A stretch of 64,000 nucleotides of DNA, taken from positions 1,984,001 through 2,048,000 of the forward strand of contig JARGXX010000080.1 in assembly GCA_030374765.1 (NCBI GenBank), given 5' to 3'. The notes under the pieces were generated by a model that worked only from the letters and a program-made list of their open reading frames with translations, made no database searches and was not told the DNA's origin. Source of the DNA: Agarophyton chilense. Its lineage: Eukaryota > Rhodophyta > Florideophyceae > Gracilariales > Gracilariaceae. A program made the position numbers and the translations under genes. Numbering within the stretch: the stretch's first letter is position 1; each line of letters begins with the position of its first letter. Below are positions 21,211 through 31,800 of the stretch, piece by piece.

Positions 21211-21330
21211 CTCCCAGCTCCTCCGGACAACCAAGGTCGAAGCCCCCTTGGCCCAAAAGAATCACAACGACCTGGTCCGAATAATACCAAAACGCCTCTC
21301 GAATTGCCTCCTGTCACGATAGTTTTCCAT

Positions 21331-22759
21331 AGCCCCCGCATCAGGGAACAACGTCAGTGCTCAGACGACACTTGAGGAAGACCTGAGGAAGCTCTATAGG
21401 CTCAAACGGCTTCTGTAGGCATGCAAGTTTGAGAAATGCAGGACCGAATTTAAGAAAGCACAAGCATTGCTTTATTTGACTAACGAGCCGAGACCTAACA
21501 GCCCATGCCATGACCTCAAGGTTCGCGAAAGCGCTCTGAACACCAACACGACTCACTGGGGCGGCGCAGGAGCAACCCCGTCGTGCTCGTTGGAACCTGG
21601 AGGAGTGAAACCGTGGCTAAGATCACCGGAGGAGCCTACTGTAGCAATAAGACCGGGACCAGCAAGCCGAGCACGCTTCTTCGGCGGAGGTTCACCTCGG
21701 AAACTATTGACACCTTCGAAAGCCTCCAAGTCACTTAAATGTAGACCATAGCTGGCATCAAAGTGGTCAGTATCCCTCTTGGGTATCATTTGTGCATTGT
21801 GCTGCAAGAGATTGACCATAGCGGTCTTCAGATCTTGACCCTGTTTGACAATCGTGGCGTAACGCACCGAGCGACGCGCACAGAAGCAAGCTTCGCTCAG
21901 GACTTTCGCAACGTCTATCGAGACAGTAACACCAACGGTACGGCAGACATGACGGAGATCCACGGCTGCAGTCGTGATAGTTATGCGCGTTTTTATTGCC
22001 GCTCATGAAACCGGGGATCTTAGCGAACTTCCGCGCATTGAGATATACGTGAAGAATTCTCTGTTATTTTTCCACAGAGGTCGCCAGAATAACATGACGT
22101 ACTGCCCGCGGGTTTCGTCCGCTGGTATGGTCGTAACGGTCCCCGGTGCGCTCATACGCTACTTGGTATCGCGAGGAGCTTTTTTTTTGGTTGTTCGAAG
22201 CCTTGGCGCCGGTGCCGACACGTTGGTTCGTCGGGATATGAATAGAGGAACTGACGGGAGCGACAAAGTCCGGAGGGAGAGTGAAGTATCCGACGGGCTT
22301 ATAAGGCGAGTTCGGCATCGCGCGCGACCAATGGAGGAATACCACGACGTGAAGAAGGGAAGATGGAACCGAATCAAGCGTGGTGACCGGCATGAACCCG
22401 AATGGCCGAAGCGCGCACCATGCTTTATGACGGACGACGCGCATAGAGCCGCCAAAGGTATACGGTGGAATAGGGAAAGCAGCGATGACCGCCCTCGGTG
22501 TGCGTACAGTACCTTAGGCGAATTTATTGCCAATCTGGCGATATGGGTCAACGCATACGTACTCATTTTTTCCGGGAATGGTGGCGATGCGACCCAAGGT
22601 CTTTTTATACAGGACCGTCTGGGCACTTCAGTAAAAAAAATGACCTACCCCGTTCTTCATGAAGGTTATACAGCCATTTCTGGGAGTCAGACAATTTGTT
22701 TTCGGCTATGTTTCTATCAGCTGACCTTTGATCGACTTGCTAGGCTCGTATTCTTTTGA
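21331..22759. other. Unidentified ORFs, both strands, GC-richer
   Basis: Minus-strand ORF 21,553-21,963 (136 codons) has the most protein-like character: IDVAKVLSEACFCARRSVRY, then LHLSDLEAFEGV and a basic PPPKKRARLAGPG that resembles a nuclear localisation signal. A second minus-strand block near 22,064-22,444 (YFTLPPDFVAPVSSSIHIP) may be its upstream part in another frame. A 261-codon plus-strand ORF (21,974-22,759) overlaps and has no recognisable motif. One of the two strands is probably a shadow. I cannot tell which with confidence and lean to the minus strand. Confidence 0.25.
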
Positions 22760-23383
22760 GTTGACGCCTCTGGAACAGTCTGCTTTTGATTTCAAGGGTC
22801 TGCCTTCATGAATGATCCCATAAGTCCCGATAGGATGGTAGCAGTGGTCGACTAGTGGACAAAAGTTTCGACGTCATTGCAGAATAGGAATGAGCTTCTT
22901 TCGTACAACATAATAATCGAGACGACAAAAGATCTTAAAACGCACAATGAAAAAATGAACGAGTTATATTAGAGATTCTAGAGCGCAGTCTATGACTTCG
23001 AGGCGCAAAGAATATTGATCATTTCTCCCAAAAGATTTCCAACCTGCTTAAAGCGGACCGAATTGGTGTTTCGGACAACGTGTACATGATGGTTTTATGG
23101 CATATCGACGCCCCTGAAACTTAACCAAACAATCCCAAGAAACAATTGTCGACTATAATGGACTTGGAATAGTTGTTAATTACCTTCATAGTAGATGTAT
23201 CAGTAAGATGATTTACCGAGAACGGAGTTATAACATGTGTAAGGGCGTGGGTGCTCAGCATTTAGATTGGCGTAGGTTTCACCTCTCCGAGATGCTCCCT
23301 TTCGAGCAGTTCATACTAGATTAATGAGCGGTGTCTATTGCCACCTTCATGAGCAGGACCCTACAGTGTAACGGAATACTTAA
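22760..23383. other. No assignable gene
   Basis: AT-richer, stop-rich sequence immediately upstream of the RPC2 pseudogene. A coding-like stretch (ETTKDLKTHNEKMNELY) can be read on the plus strand near 22,930 but matches nothing I know. It may be further decayed RPC2 sequence. Confidence 0.3.
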
Positions 23384-24110
23384 CGCAGTGAACTCGGATA
23401 CAAAGTATTAAGATCGCAAAACCAATCATTGGTGTCAAGAAATGACGACTATGAGAAAAGCTATTTTGACGCTAAAGTTTTACTCTTGAGGACGTGAAAT
23501 CGGGGTCCAAAAGTGCAAGAACTCAGCAAATCCAGCGATTTCCCTTCCAGCTACTACACTCTTCCGTCAACCTTTTGACCGAGACTCTCCGTCAATTCGA
23601 CGATCTTAAGCTTTCAGTTAGCTTTAAAACGTTTTTGGACAGCCCGAACAAATCACTGTACGTATAGCGTTTATTGCTGGAAAAGGGGGGGTATTTCAGA
23701 GAACTTGCAGGTTTAGGACCGCATCGCATGGCGACAGAGGTGAGGTCTGCGCTTAAAATTTTGTGCGAGCTTATTACAGGTATAAACACAAGGCTTTTGT
23801 AAGTAGTGGTATGTCTGAAAAGCCATTGCCGACGTATGTCCTTCGTAGACCAATATTATATCAGTATTCGAAGCACATGATAAAGGATAAAGTGTATGCG
23901 CCAACGAATGGACCGTATACGATGTGGGCAACACAGCCCTCTGAGAGAAACAGTCGTGGTGGGTGGCCAAGAATAGTGGAGATGGATCGGGATTTCCTCA
24001 TCGGGTATGAGGTTTCTGTGTTGTTCACGGAGGGGATTATGGTTTATTCCAATGATTGCACTTTGTGGGCGTAGAAGATATATTTCCAGCTAGTGTACAA
24101 GGATTTGTGC
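23384..24110 (+). pseudogene. RNA polymerase III second-largest subunit (RPC2-like), C-terminal fragment
   Basis: Decayed fragment of a multisubunit RNA polymerase beta-like subunit. In order: KVLLLRTxNRGPKVQELSKSS (equivalent of the RxTRRPExGDKFSSRHG region), PEQITVRIAFIAGKGGVF (PSRMTxGxxxELLAGKAGV), AFVSSGMSEKPLPTYV, LYQYSKHMIKDKV (YQKLKHMVxDK), QPSERNSRGGWPRIVEMDRD (QPTEGRSRDGGLRxGEMERD), DFLIGYEVSVLFTEGIMVYS. The LIGYxxS wording points to the Pol III type rather than Pol I or II. A frameshift lies between 23,474 and 23,631, and in-frame stops occur. The upstream catalytic parts are absent. Confidence 0.8.
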
Positions 24111-25230
24111 CAGACTTCCGGTAGTGGGAAAATGCTTGATAAACCGAAATTAATGCGTTTATAAGCGGCTCAGTAATTTTGATCGATGAATATTGTTTCC
24201 AACTTGTTTCTCAAAGATAAAAGAAAGCCTCAAAATAGCGTTTAACGTTTTTCGAATTTCATGCTTCGAGGAACCTGATGAGCGAAGAGTAAAGAGTACC
24301 TCGCGAGGTTAACAGGAATCTAGTTTGGGAAGTTGCGCTAAGGAATCAAGAGAATACATATTAGATGCAAGTTACGCAGCCAGCATGATGCTGAAACGGA
24401 ATTTCGCGTATTGTATGATTTTTCATGCTCGTGTCTTACATATCGCCAATAGGGTAGTGAGATGTTTATATATCGCCGTTTAGCAAAACGTGTGCACCTG
24501 GACTATGCACGTCTCCCAAAGCGAGATTCATCATTTCCCATAACCCGATTATCACTGGTCCTGGGTGAGTTTCGACAAATTTGAATATAGGTGCTGCTCA
24601 TTTCCGAAATTCGTTTCGTTCGTGCAGAAACGTTGGCGAGTCGTTGAAGAGGAGCAACAATACATTCTCGTGCATGCCAAAAGCCATTCATTAGTCAGTA
24701 CTAGAGCACTAGACGATCAAAATGAGCGAAATACTGGCGCATAACATTGCGATGAACTCATGCAGGACTCGAAATATGATAAAGACCTCAAACGCTTTCT
24801 TACTCAAAATTCAGGATTCGGATTTGAACTACATCTAATCAATATCACTCAACCACCTTTTTCATTCCTGTCAACTGTTAAAAATGTGCCACGATTGGAG
24901 TTTTTCACGTGGGTTTGAAAAAGAGGAAATGATAGTTCCAATTCGTGTACATCAGTTAGGCGGTGAACATAATGCATGCCATCACAGCGCTATTCGATTG
25001 TTGATAGCATTCCATCTGCCATAATAAGAAACAAAGACATGGAATCAATGCAGGAATCTTCCAAGACCCTAGGTAGATAAGAGCAAAACAGCTTATCATA
25101 GTCTTTCGAGACTTGTTTTCTCTTCTTTTCATTTGGGCTTCGGGGGCTCCGAGCAATGCCTTTTCTATTTCTTTGTGTATACCTGCGACCATTTTGGAAA
25201 ATATTTGGCCCTCCTGTCAATCTTTAGATG
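24111..25230. other. No assignable gene
   Basis: AT-rich sequence with short ORFs only. Minus-strand frames at 24,956-25,220 overlap each other and may be the downstream end of the coding-like block at 25.2-25.9 kb. Confidence 0.35.
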
Positions 25231-25914
25231 TCAATCTGCACAAAATGACCTGTTTCCTACTCGTGGTATGATCGGACGCGTTGTTGAGATTGTCTTAGCT
25301 GCCATGAAAGCATTAGAACCACTTTCAGATACAATCTGAAAACTATTAACAAATGATCTCTTTACATGTTCTTCTTGACTGCAGGAGTATATTAAGCCCG
25401 GTACCTCTTTTGGAAGCACATCGTCCGGAGTTCGATACTCCTGTATGGCAACCCCCAAATCGCGTGAACTAGTTTCCTTGTTCAATTTCGATTTCCATGC
25501 GCTACAGAGAACACCCTCATGCAATCCCTCATTTGGAGCACAAAGAGCGTCTTTATTTTGAACGGATTTTTTCTGCAATGTACTCCATATGCTGTGAAAA
25601 GGGTGGTGACAAACCAGACAAAAGTGGCTTTGGCTGGACCCATTCCAACCATCTAACGTGCCACAATCTCCCACGTTTATGTTCGCCGCAGTAATAACCA
25701 TGTAGGGAGGCTTTCGCAGCTTTTATATCAGTGCAATACAATTTGTACAGACAAAGGTGACGAAAATTTCTGAAACGACCTGAGGTACACAATTCTCATC
25801 TATTAGTTGTCGCTGATGAACAAGGCGTGGCAATATTTTCAAGGATTTAGTACGGTGATAGAGATTCGCAGAAAGATTTGTTTTACGGGTATTGAGATCA
25901 GCCATTGGTATCAT
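25231..25914 (-). pseudogene. Unidentified Cys/His-containing coding-like block
   Basis: Two minus-strand open blocks (25,723-25,914 and 25,231-25,701) read in the same frame, separated by a TAA and a few codons. Visible features: ILKILPRLVHQRQLIDENCV, FVTFVCTNCIALI, FCLVCHHPFHSIW, and a Glu-rich tail. The Cys and His pairs hint at metal binding but the spacing fits no family I can name. An alternative frame (YYCGEHKRGRLWHV) overlaps. Likely a decayed gene. Confidence 0.3.
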
Positions 25915-26990
25915 TCCAGTCTAGTCACCGAAAACGTGGGCTAAAATATTGCAACTACTTTGAGTGATGCAGACACAGCAAGAAGACAACAGTTTTTGTA
26001 GCTCCGTTCATGACGTACCTGAGTCGTTTTACTCCAGACAAAGAACAAGGCTTTTACACATTACCTCAACTCAGCTGAAATACATGCTATGGAAATCTTA
26101 GTAGGCTACTACCATGGATATGCACAGTGTTCCCGAATCCATCAAGAAAATCCTGACCGGCAATTTTTTCTCTTCCAGCTTCTAGTGCTGTCAACCATTG
26201 TGACCAGCGTTTATAGCTCTCACTTTCGTATGGAATGCACGACATGATCTCATTTCTTTCCAGTTTTCGTACTATCAAATAATGTAAATTCGTTAAGTGG
26301 GTGTGCAGAGCGTGGAAGCAATGAGGTTACAATTTCGAAACTAAGGTCGACAATGGGTCATTCTGGCTATTTCTTTCATTTGCTTTCTAAGGTCAGTAAC
26401 GTGACGTTCTATTTCTTTCTCTCATTTGCTTTCTTGATTTCGTGTTTCTGTCGATGAAACTCTTAGTTGTGGACATTTCTTGGCTTTTCAAACAATTAGG
26501 TCGCACTCCCTTCATGTTTGTAGTATTTAGAACTATTAGAGAGATGATTTATGAGTTGGTTTCAAGCTTTCTGGTAATGACTCAGTTTGAGCATTCTGGA
26601 TCTTATGGAATGTATCCACAACGAAACTAATGTTCGGTATTTATGTGTCTACGCTTATTATTGAACAGATTGAAAACCCACAAAAAGGTCCTTCATTCCT
26701 TGCAACCATTTCAAGTTAGGTTGTTCGAAGGAGATCTGCGTCCTAGACCCAAACTGCGAAGTCTTTTTCCAAGAATATGTTTCTTTCCTCGTCAACTGTA
26801 AACAAACCCTGCACCGCTGTCGTGACTCATGCGACCTTTTTCTTTCCGCAGGATCCCTTCAGCATGGCCACCCGTGAAAATGCGGAGAAACATTGCTCTA
26901 ACTTCATGGTTTGGTGCAAATAAAGAACCTGTTAGAGCGTTTTTTTTCGGGCGCTTGAACTTTCAACCAAAAAACACTTACTGTGGAACT

Positions 26991-27805
26991 TTAAGCCTCT
27001 TTCTGACTTATTAAGGCTCGCCGACGAGCTTCAACGTTCATGCAATCTAGAGTCTCGTTGAGTACAGATGCAGGGCGCCGATGTGAGCTTGAATTCATAT
27101 GAGATACAGCAAATGGAGCTCGCACTTGTAGGTGAAGCAAATTGCTGTTTTTCATCGAGTTGATGTGGGGGTCATGAGGTAGAAGCATCGCAGAAAACGA
27201 TTGGAAATCTTTTTTGAGAGTGTTTCAATGCGCTGAGTAGCGACTACGGCCAGCGGGATTAGTTTCGCTGCCACTGTCGCGAAAAGATTCCGCGCTTCTT
27301 ATATTTAGCTCTGTTATTTGGCCTTTGTTAGAAATCCCAGCTCCCGCTTGAAACGAAGATAATGCCCTTTGTGATAAACGTTCATTGCGCCCTACTTTGT
27401 TTGCATTGGGTGAGAGGAAAGGACGGATTGGTTTGAATACAAGCGATGAAGGTAGTACCGTCCAAATCACATCTTCATGTTCACTCTCAGGGCTTCTGTT
27501 GGATATCTCAACTCCCGTTCGAGGTATAGTTTGAGTACAGGATGGGATCTCTGGCAATTCACCGGCATTTAACAAAACCAGATTGGAATGGGAGGGCGAG
27601 ATGTATAAGCGGGGATCAAACACTAGGGATGAAACTGATGAGAAAATAATTTTGTCGTCATTTTCTTTGTCATAGTCTTCATCCTTTTGATGTTTCTCAT
27701 ATGTTATAATATTGGTTTCGACATCCTTTATATTTGAAGGAGAGGGGAAAATCCCTACGCCATCCTTGCCAAAGCCAACTTAGACACAGATGAGATTACT
27801 AGGCA
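26991..27805 (-). pseudogene. Unidentified coding-like gene, one internal stop
   Basis: From about 27,805 downward the minus strand reads smoothly: VGIFPSPSNIKDVETNI, KHQKDEDYDKENDDKIIF, YISPSHSNLVLLNAGELP, then SFQAGAGISNKGQITELN, a single in-frame TGA at about 27,222-27,224, and continuation in the same frame to 26,991 (LHLQVRAPFAVSHMNSS). Residue usage is Ser/Asn/Pro-rich and looks like a genuine, perhaps disordered, nuclear protein. No family recognised. The single stop over about 270 codons suggests recent decay. Confidence 0.35.
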
Positions 27806-29880
27806 GAGAATGGCCGTTATGAACGTTTCGGATTCTTCTTGTATGACTCTATCGCCTCTTAGTATTCATTATCTGTTCAACCAACCATCTGATGCAGAAA
27901 AGATTGCTGCTCTTCCTGTGCACGAAAAAGTTTTTCGAAGCAGATGCACTTCGAATGACGTCTTCACGCTGAGAAAAGCGGGTTCTCTTTGAAGCTGTTC
28001 TCTACGATAGCTTTCCATAATCAACTCCAATCCTTCGCATCATGATCGTTTTCAATGCATCCTGGGTATTTGCGTCCGGTTGGTTATCTGTGACATTCTC
28101 GGGAAATCACATATAGTTATCATGTCCGTCGGATACCAAAGCATTTCGGAGGTGAGTAGCTGCTCCCATGAGAGCTGTAACGATTAGTTCTCGGATGTAA
28201 TATTTGTTATCGGTAGGCCAAGTAAGATCGGTAGGCCAAGTAAGCATCGTCACCCTCGGGCGTTATCGATTAGTTTCCCTCCGATATCAGTAGACAAACC
28301 GTGCACAGGAGCACCACTATAAGTAAAGGACAAGACCGAGTGAAAGGCTTCCTCCATGGAAGTCACTACTGCCAACAATCTTTACAGCATATTGTGCAGG
28401 AAATTGAAGTAAGTCTGGGCGGCGGCTTAAGAGTTTCGAGACGTCTATTGATGTTGGCCACGTCATCCTTATATGTGCTAACGATCTACTCTTTGGGCTG
28501 ACAAAAAAAGTTCTAACGGAGCTTGAAAACCTTTGAGTGCCATGTTTATATATGCTTATGTGGTTGTAAACGTTCTACAAAACCGCTGAAATGCTAAACG
28601 ACCTCTGAAAAGACCATAAGCGTCACCCCATGATGACTCACGACTAAGCCAATAGAGCAAAGAAAACCCCTCTTCCAAAAAACCGTCACATTTTGATTTG
28701 ATTGAATCATAACCAAATGCGAGGATGAAAATAGTAAGTGGTCTTCGAAACGAAACAGCCACAAAAGCGTTTCGATTCTTAAGCTCTGGTGCAGTTTGAA
28801 AATGTCGAAATCGAATATGGAAGTTTCGCTCACTTTTTCTATAAGAATTATCATTCAATATCTCTTCTCAAGCTCCCATTTTATCTACGGAATGTACCGA
28901 AAGTATGTTTGTCTCGTGGAGTTTTCTTGTACATTCTATCCTCAACGAAAAAGCCGTAAGTTGATCTAGTATTCTAAGGAATAGAAAGATAGCCAACATC
29001 TGCCGAAGAAGACAAGGAATTCAAGCTGAGATCGTCTGGAGTTCAATAGAGAGTCGCATTTTGCGAGTGTGTGCAAAGTACGAGTATTTTATTCAGCATT
29101 CTCTGGGGCAGTTTTGTGAAACGAATTCGAGTCTCAGGGTGCTGAGATTACCTTTACGGACTCACTCCAGCCTTGCTCTTTCTCATGAATTCCGATCCAA
29201 TGATTCCAGAGGTGAGCTGGTCGCTATATTTACTCCAACTCCTAATGTTAATGAAAGTTCATATAATGACAAGGAATACCACCAAAGAGAATCAATTTAT
29301 TTCGTGCGACACAACATTGATACAACAAAAGTAATACCCTACTTCAAACGACATCCGGCCCGAGAGCGTGAATCTTGTGAGCTGCCGAAAGAAATGACAA
29401 GAGATATCGTGTACCCATGCCATAAATCACCTACAGAAAAATCTCTCTGCTTCAAACAATCTCTTGCATAAGATCACTCTTCAAATTCTCAGGTACCACC
29501 ACCAAGTATCACGTCATGTGGGGAAGCCAACAGGGGTCAACAGCGCACTATTAAGGAGGTGGAAGAGAACCATTCGGCTCTAAATACTGGCGGCCTGCCA
29601 TGTTTTTTTAATTCAAACGAGTAAGATACGCCGAGCCTCATCAAAGATACTTTTTATGACAAACAATCAAGTAAGGACTCGAATCTATTTCCAGGAAGGA
29701 ACAGGATGGGCATTGAGGTACTCGAATCGCCCTAAGTAGGATTTTTGTTCCGTTTAAGAAAAGAAAACGAGTTGCAACCCAGATTCAGCCATTCAAATAC
29801 AAGCCAGACTGCTCCGTTCACTTCAATGCAAATCGCTACTTGATTCGAAGATTCAGTATATATGACGAACATTTTAAAGC
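27806..29880. other. Mostly unassigned; short ORFs
   Basis: AT-rich sequence with ORFs of 60-136 codons (27,810-27,992 plus, 28,556-28,858 minus, 29,061-29,471 plus) without recognisable motifs. The plus ORF at 29,061-29,471 lies upstream of the second tnp2 copy on the same strand and could be its decayed N-terminal extension. An 18-bp perfect tandem duplication (ATCGGTAGGCCAAGTAAG twice) lies at 28,209-28,244. Confidence 0.35.
28209..28244 (+). repeat. 18-bp tandem duplication
   Basis: The unit ATCGGTAGGCCAAGTAAG occurs twice without a spacer. It looks like a small replication-slippage duplication. Confidence 0.9.
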
Positions 29881-29979
29881 TCATTTTGCCAGGGATGACT
29901 TCGAACAGAAGTATTTGAGTTGCACTCATACTCAGAAATGAGTCATGGTTTCCAAAATTTTGTCGTGGAATTAAAGAGA

Positions 29980-31800
29980 GGGAAGCTGTATTAACTTGTT
30001 GTCTAAGCATGGTGTGACACAAGCAGATATGGATAATATTCGGATTCCTATCCACGCACCATACAATTGCTGAAAAATGATTATCGTCCTCATACACATG
30101 GAGTCTGGAATTGATGAAGGGATGAAATCTTTCCCAATTTACCCCGGGCATATGTGCTTCTACAACGAGTCCACTACGAAGTGCTCCGTTTGCGGTAAAC
30201 CTCGATCAGCGCCTGAAATCCAATCTGGGCCAACCTTTTCATGAATAACTCGTTAACAAAGACTGCAGTATTTTCTTGGATAAAAAACGATACGAAAGTC
30301 TGCACGAATACTTGGAAGAACTGAAAACAAGAGATCATGGGGAATAATTTGAGACCTTTTTGACACTGAGGCTTTCGACCGGATTGCGGATGGTTCAGGA
30401 AGAGATTATGTAATCAAATATGATTTGTTTCATTCTGTATCGACCGATTGATCGTTTCCAAGCTTTACGAAAAAGAAAGTATGAAGTATGGCATATTAGA
30501 GCAATTATTTGCAATACGCCCACTATCAAACAATTCTTTATCAAAAACATACTTCCCTTCATTTTTATCCCGTGCCCAAACGAGCCCATGAACCTACAGG
30601 CATTATTTGCTTCCCTTTTGACCGGGAAGGCGACGCTAAGCATGGGTGGAGTTGAGACGGAATTTATGTTTCACGACGGATCATATGGCAAAGATTTGAA
30701 CTCATATGATGTGGTGGACAAGAGCTCTTTCTGTCTTATAATGCTTGGAGGACTCAAGTGCCATAATAGCAAGCGACCATGCCGCTTCGGCAAGATCGAG
30801 GGTGCGTGGTCAGCTTCCTACCGACATTACTACTGCCCAAGTGCGAAACGACAATCTGATCGAACCAGGATACTCTTCAATCCTTCTAGTCTTCCCCTGC
30901 ATTCTATTTATGAGACCGTTCGTACGATTCGAAGACTCGGAATGTTTGAAGGGCTCCGAAGCTCAGGTGTAAACATAAAACCTGTAATCTAAGAATAATA
31001 CTTCTTCTTCTCTCGTCTGAACCTTCTACCGTACAAATCGTTCCCAATCGACATAGTGCACTTATTCCATATTATTAGAAAAGATGTGCATCATTTTTGG
31101 CTTTCCACAGGCGAACCATACTAATGAATCAAAGCCTCGACAAGACGGATTGATGACGAGCTCAAATGTTCGGAGCAGGCATTACAAGACAACTTGAAAG
31201 TCGTTCAAGGCCTCTAAGTAAGTGGTTTGAATGGAAATCGGACAAGACTGAGACGTTTATTTGGGTGTACAGTCTCATTGTACTAGACGGCCATCTTCCT
31301 TACAAATATCAATCAGGTTGGAAATTTTTCGTGCATTTAGTTGACATGTGCGAAAGTCCAGCGTTAAAAAAAGATGATGTAATCGCAATGCAACAGTTTT
31401 AATCTGGTTTCTATTGGCACTTTGAACGATTGTATGTCAAAGAAGATCCTGAGCAAATTCAAATTTGTACAAATAATCATCATTTGCATCTTCATCTTTC
31501 TGATGTTGTTATTAAAAACAGCTCACATATAGGGTACTCTAAAACCTGGATGCAGTGATACATTGAGTGGTTCCTAGGACGCATGAACGCAAGAAACCTT
31601 GCATTACCATTACTACTGAACGATATTAATTTGTTGAAGCGTACAAGGCTTTCTTCCGGGTTCCTTAACCAAGAAATGGAATGAAAACTGTTCATGACCT
31701 ATGATATAGAAGATGGTATGAACTCAGAGATTATGGTCAGACCTATTGGATGGGTAGCAATACTCAATGGACGATTTTCTTTCTTCGTGCATTAAGGGAT
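29980..31800 (+). pseudogene. tnp2-type transposase (copy 2), degenerate
   Basis: Second plus-strand tnp2-like transposase, covering more of the protein than copy 1. Order: LLSKHGVTQADMDNI; CFYNESTTKCSVCGKPRS (zinc pair); a DLFDTEAFDRIADG segment; FQALRKRKYEVWHI; IKNILPFIFIPCPNEP; GLKCHNSKRPCRFGKIEGAW followed by RHYYCP; YKSFPIDIVHLFHII with KDVHHFWL; FGAGITRQ; HFERLYVKEDPEQIQIC followed by NNHHLHLHLSD; and YIEWFLGRMN. These are the successive conserved blocks of tnp2 proteins, including the His-rich C-terminal block. Frames shift several times and stops are frequent. The product transposes a CACTA-like DNA element, but terminal inverted repeats were not found. Confidence 0.8.

Larger units (their letters stand above)
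15218..21330 (+). mobile_element. Ty3/gypsy retrotransposon F, highly degenerate, no LTRs found
   Basis: Gag-like, RT, RNase H and integrase segments occur in Ty3/gypsy order on the plus strand over about 6.1 kb. Stops are dense in all frames. Several fall where a conserved Trp, Gln, Arg or Ser codon is expected, for example TGA inside the conserved RT segment before KYALVYLDD. No LTR pair or target duplication could be found, so the ends given are those of recognisable coding sequence. Different RT (YLDD) from gypsies D and E. Confidence 0.85.

Noticed and set aside
21974..22759. 261-codon plus-strand ORF
   Set aside because: No recognisable motif, odd Arg/Gly-rich composition in GC-rich DNA, and overlapping ORFs on the minus strand. 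Length alone does not support a gene call.
28301..28501. 66-codon plus-strand ORF with a hydrophobic C-terminus
   Set aside because: Short, isolated, with no supporting motif or neighbouring coding signal. Not distinguishable from chance.
30420..30992. First read as a fragment of an RNA polymerase I or II second-largest subunit
   Set aside because: The blocks IKNILPFIFIPCPNEP and GLKCHNSKRPCRFGKIEG followed by RHYYCP align with the transposase copy at 6.4-6.8 kb and with tnp2 proteins. The polymerase resemblance was superficial.
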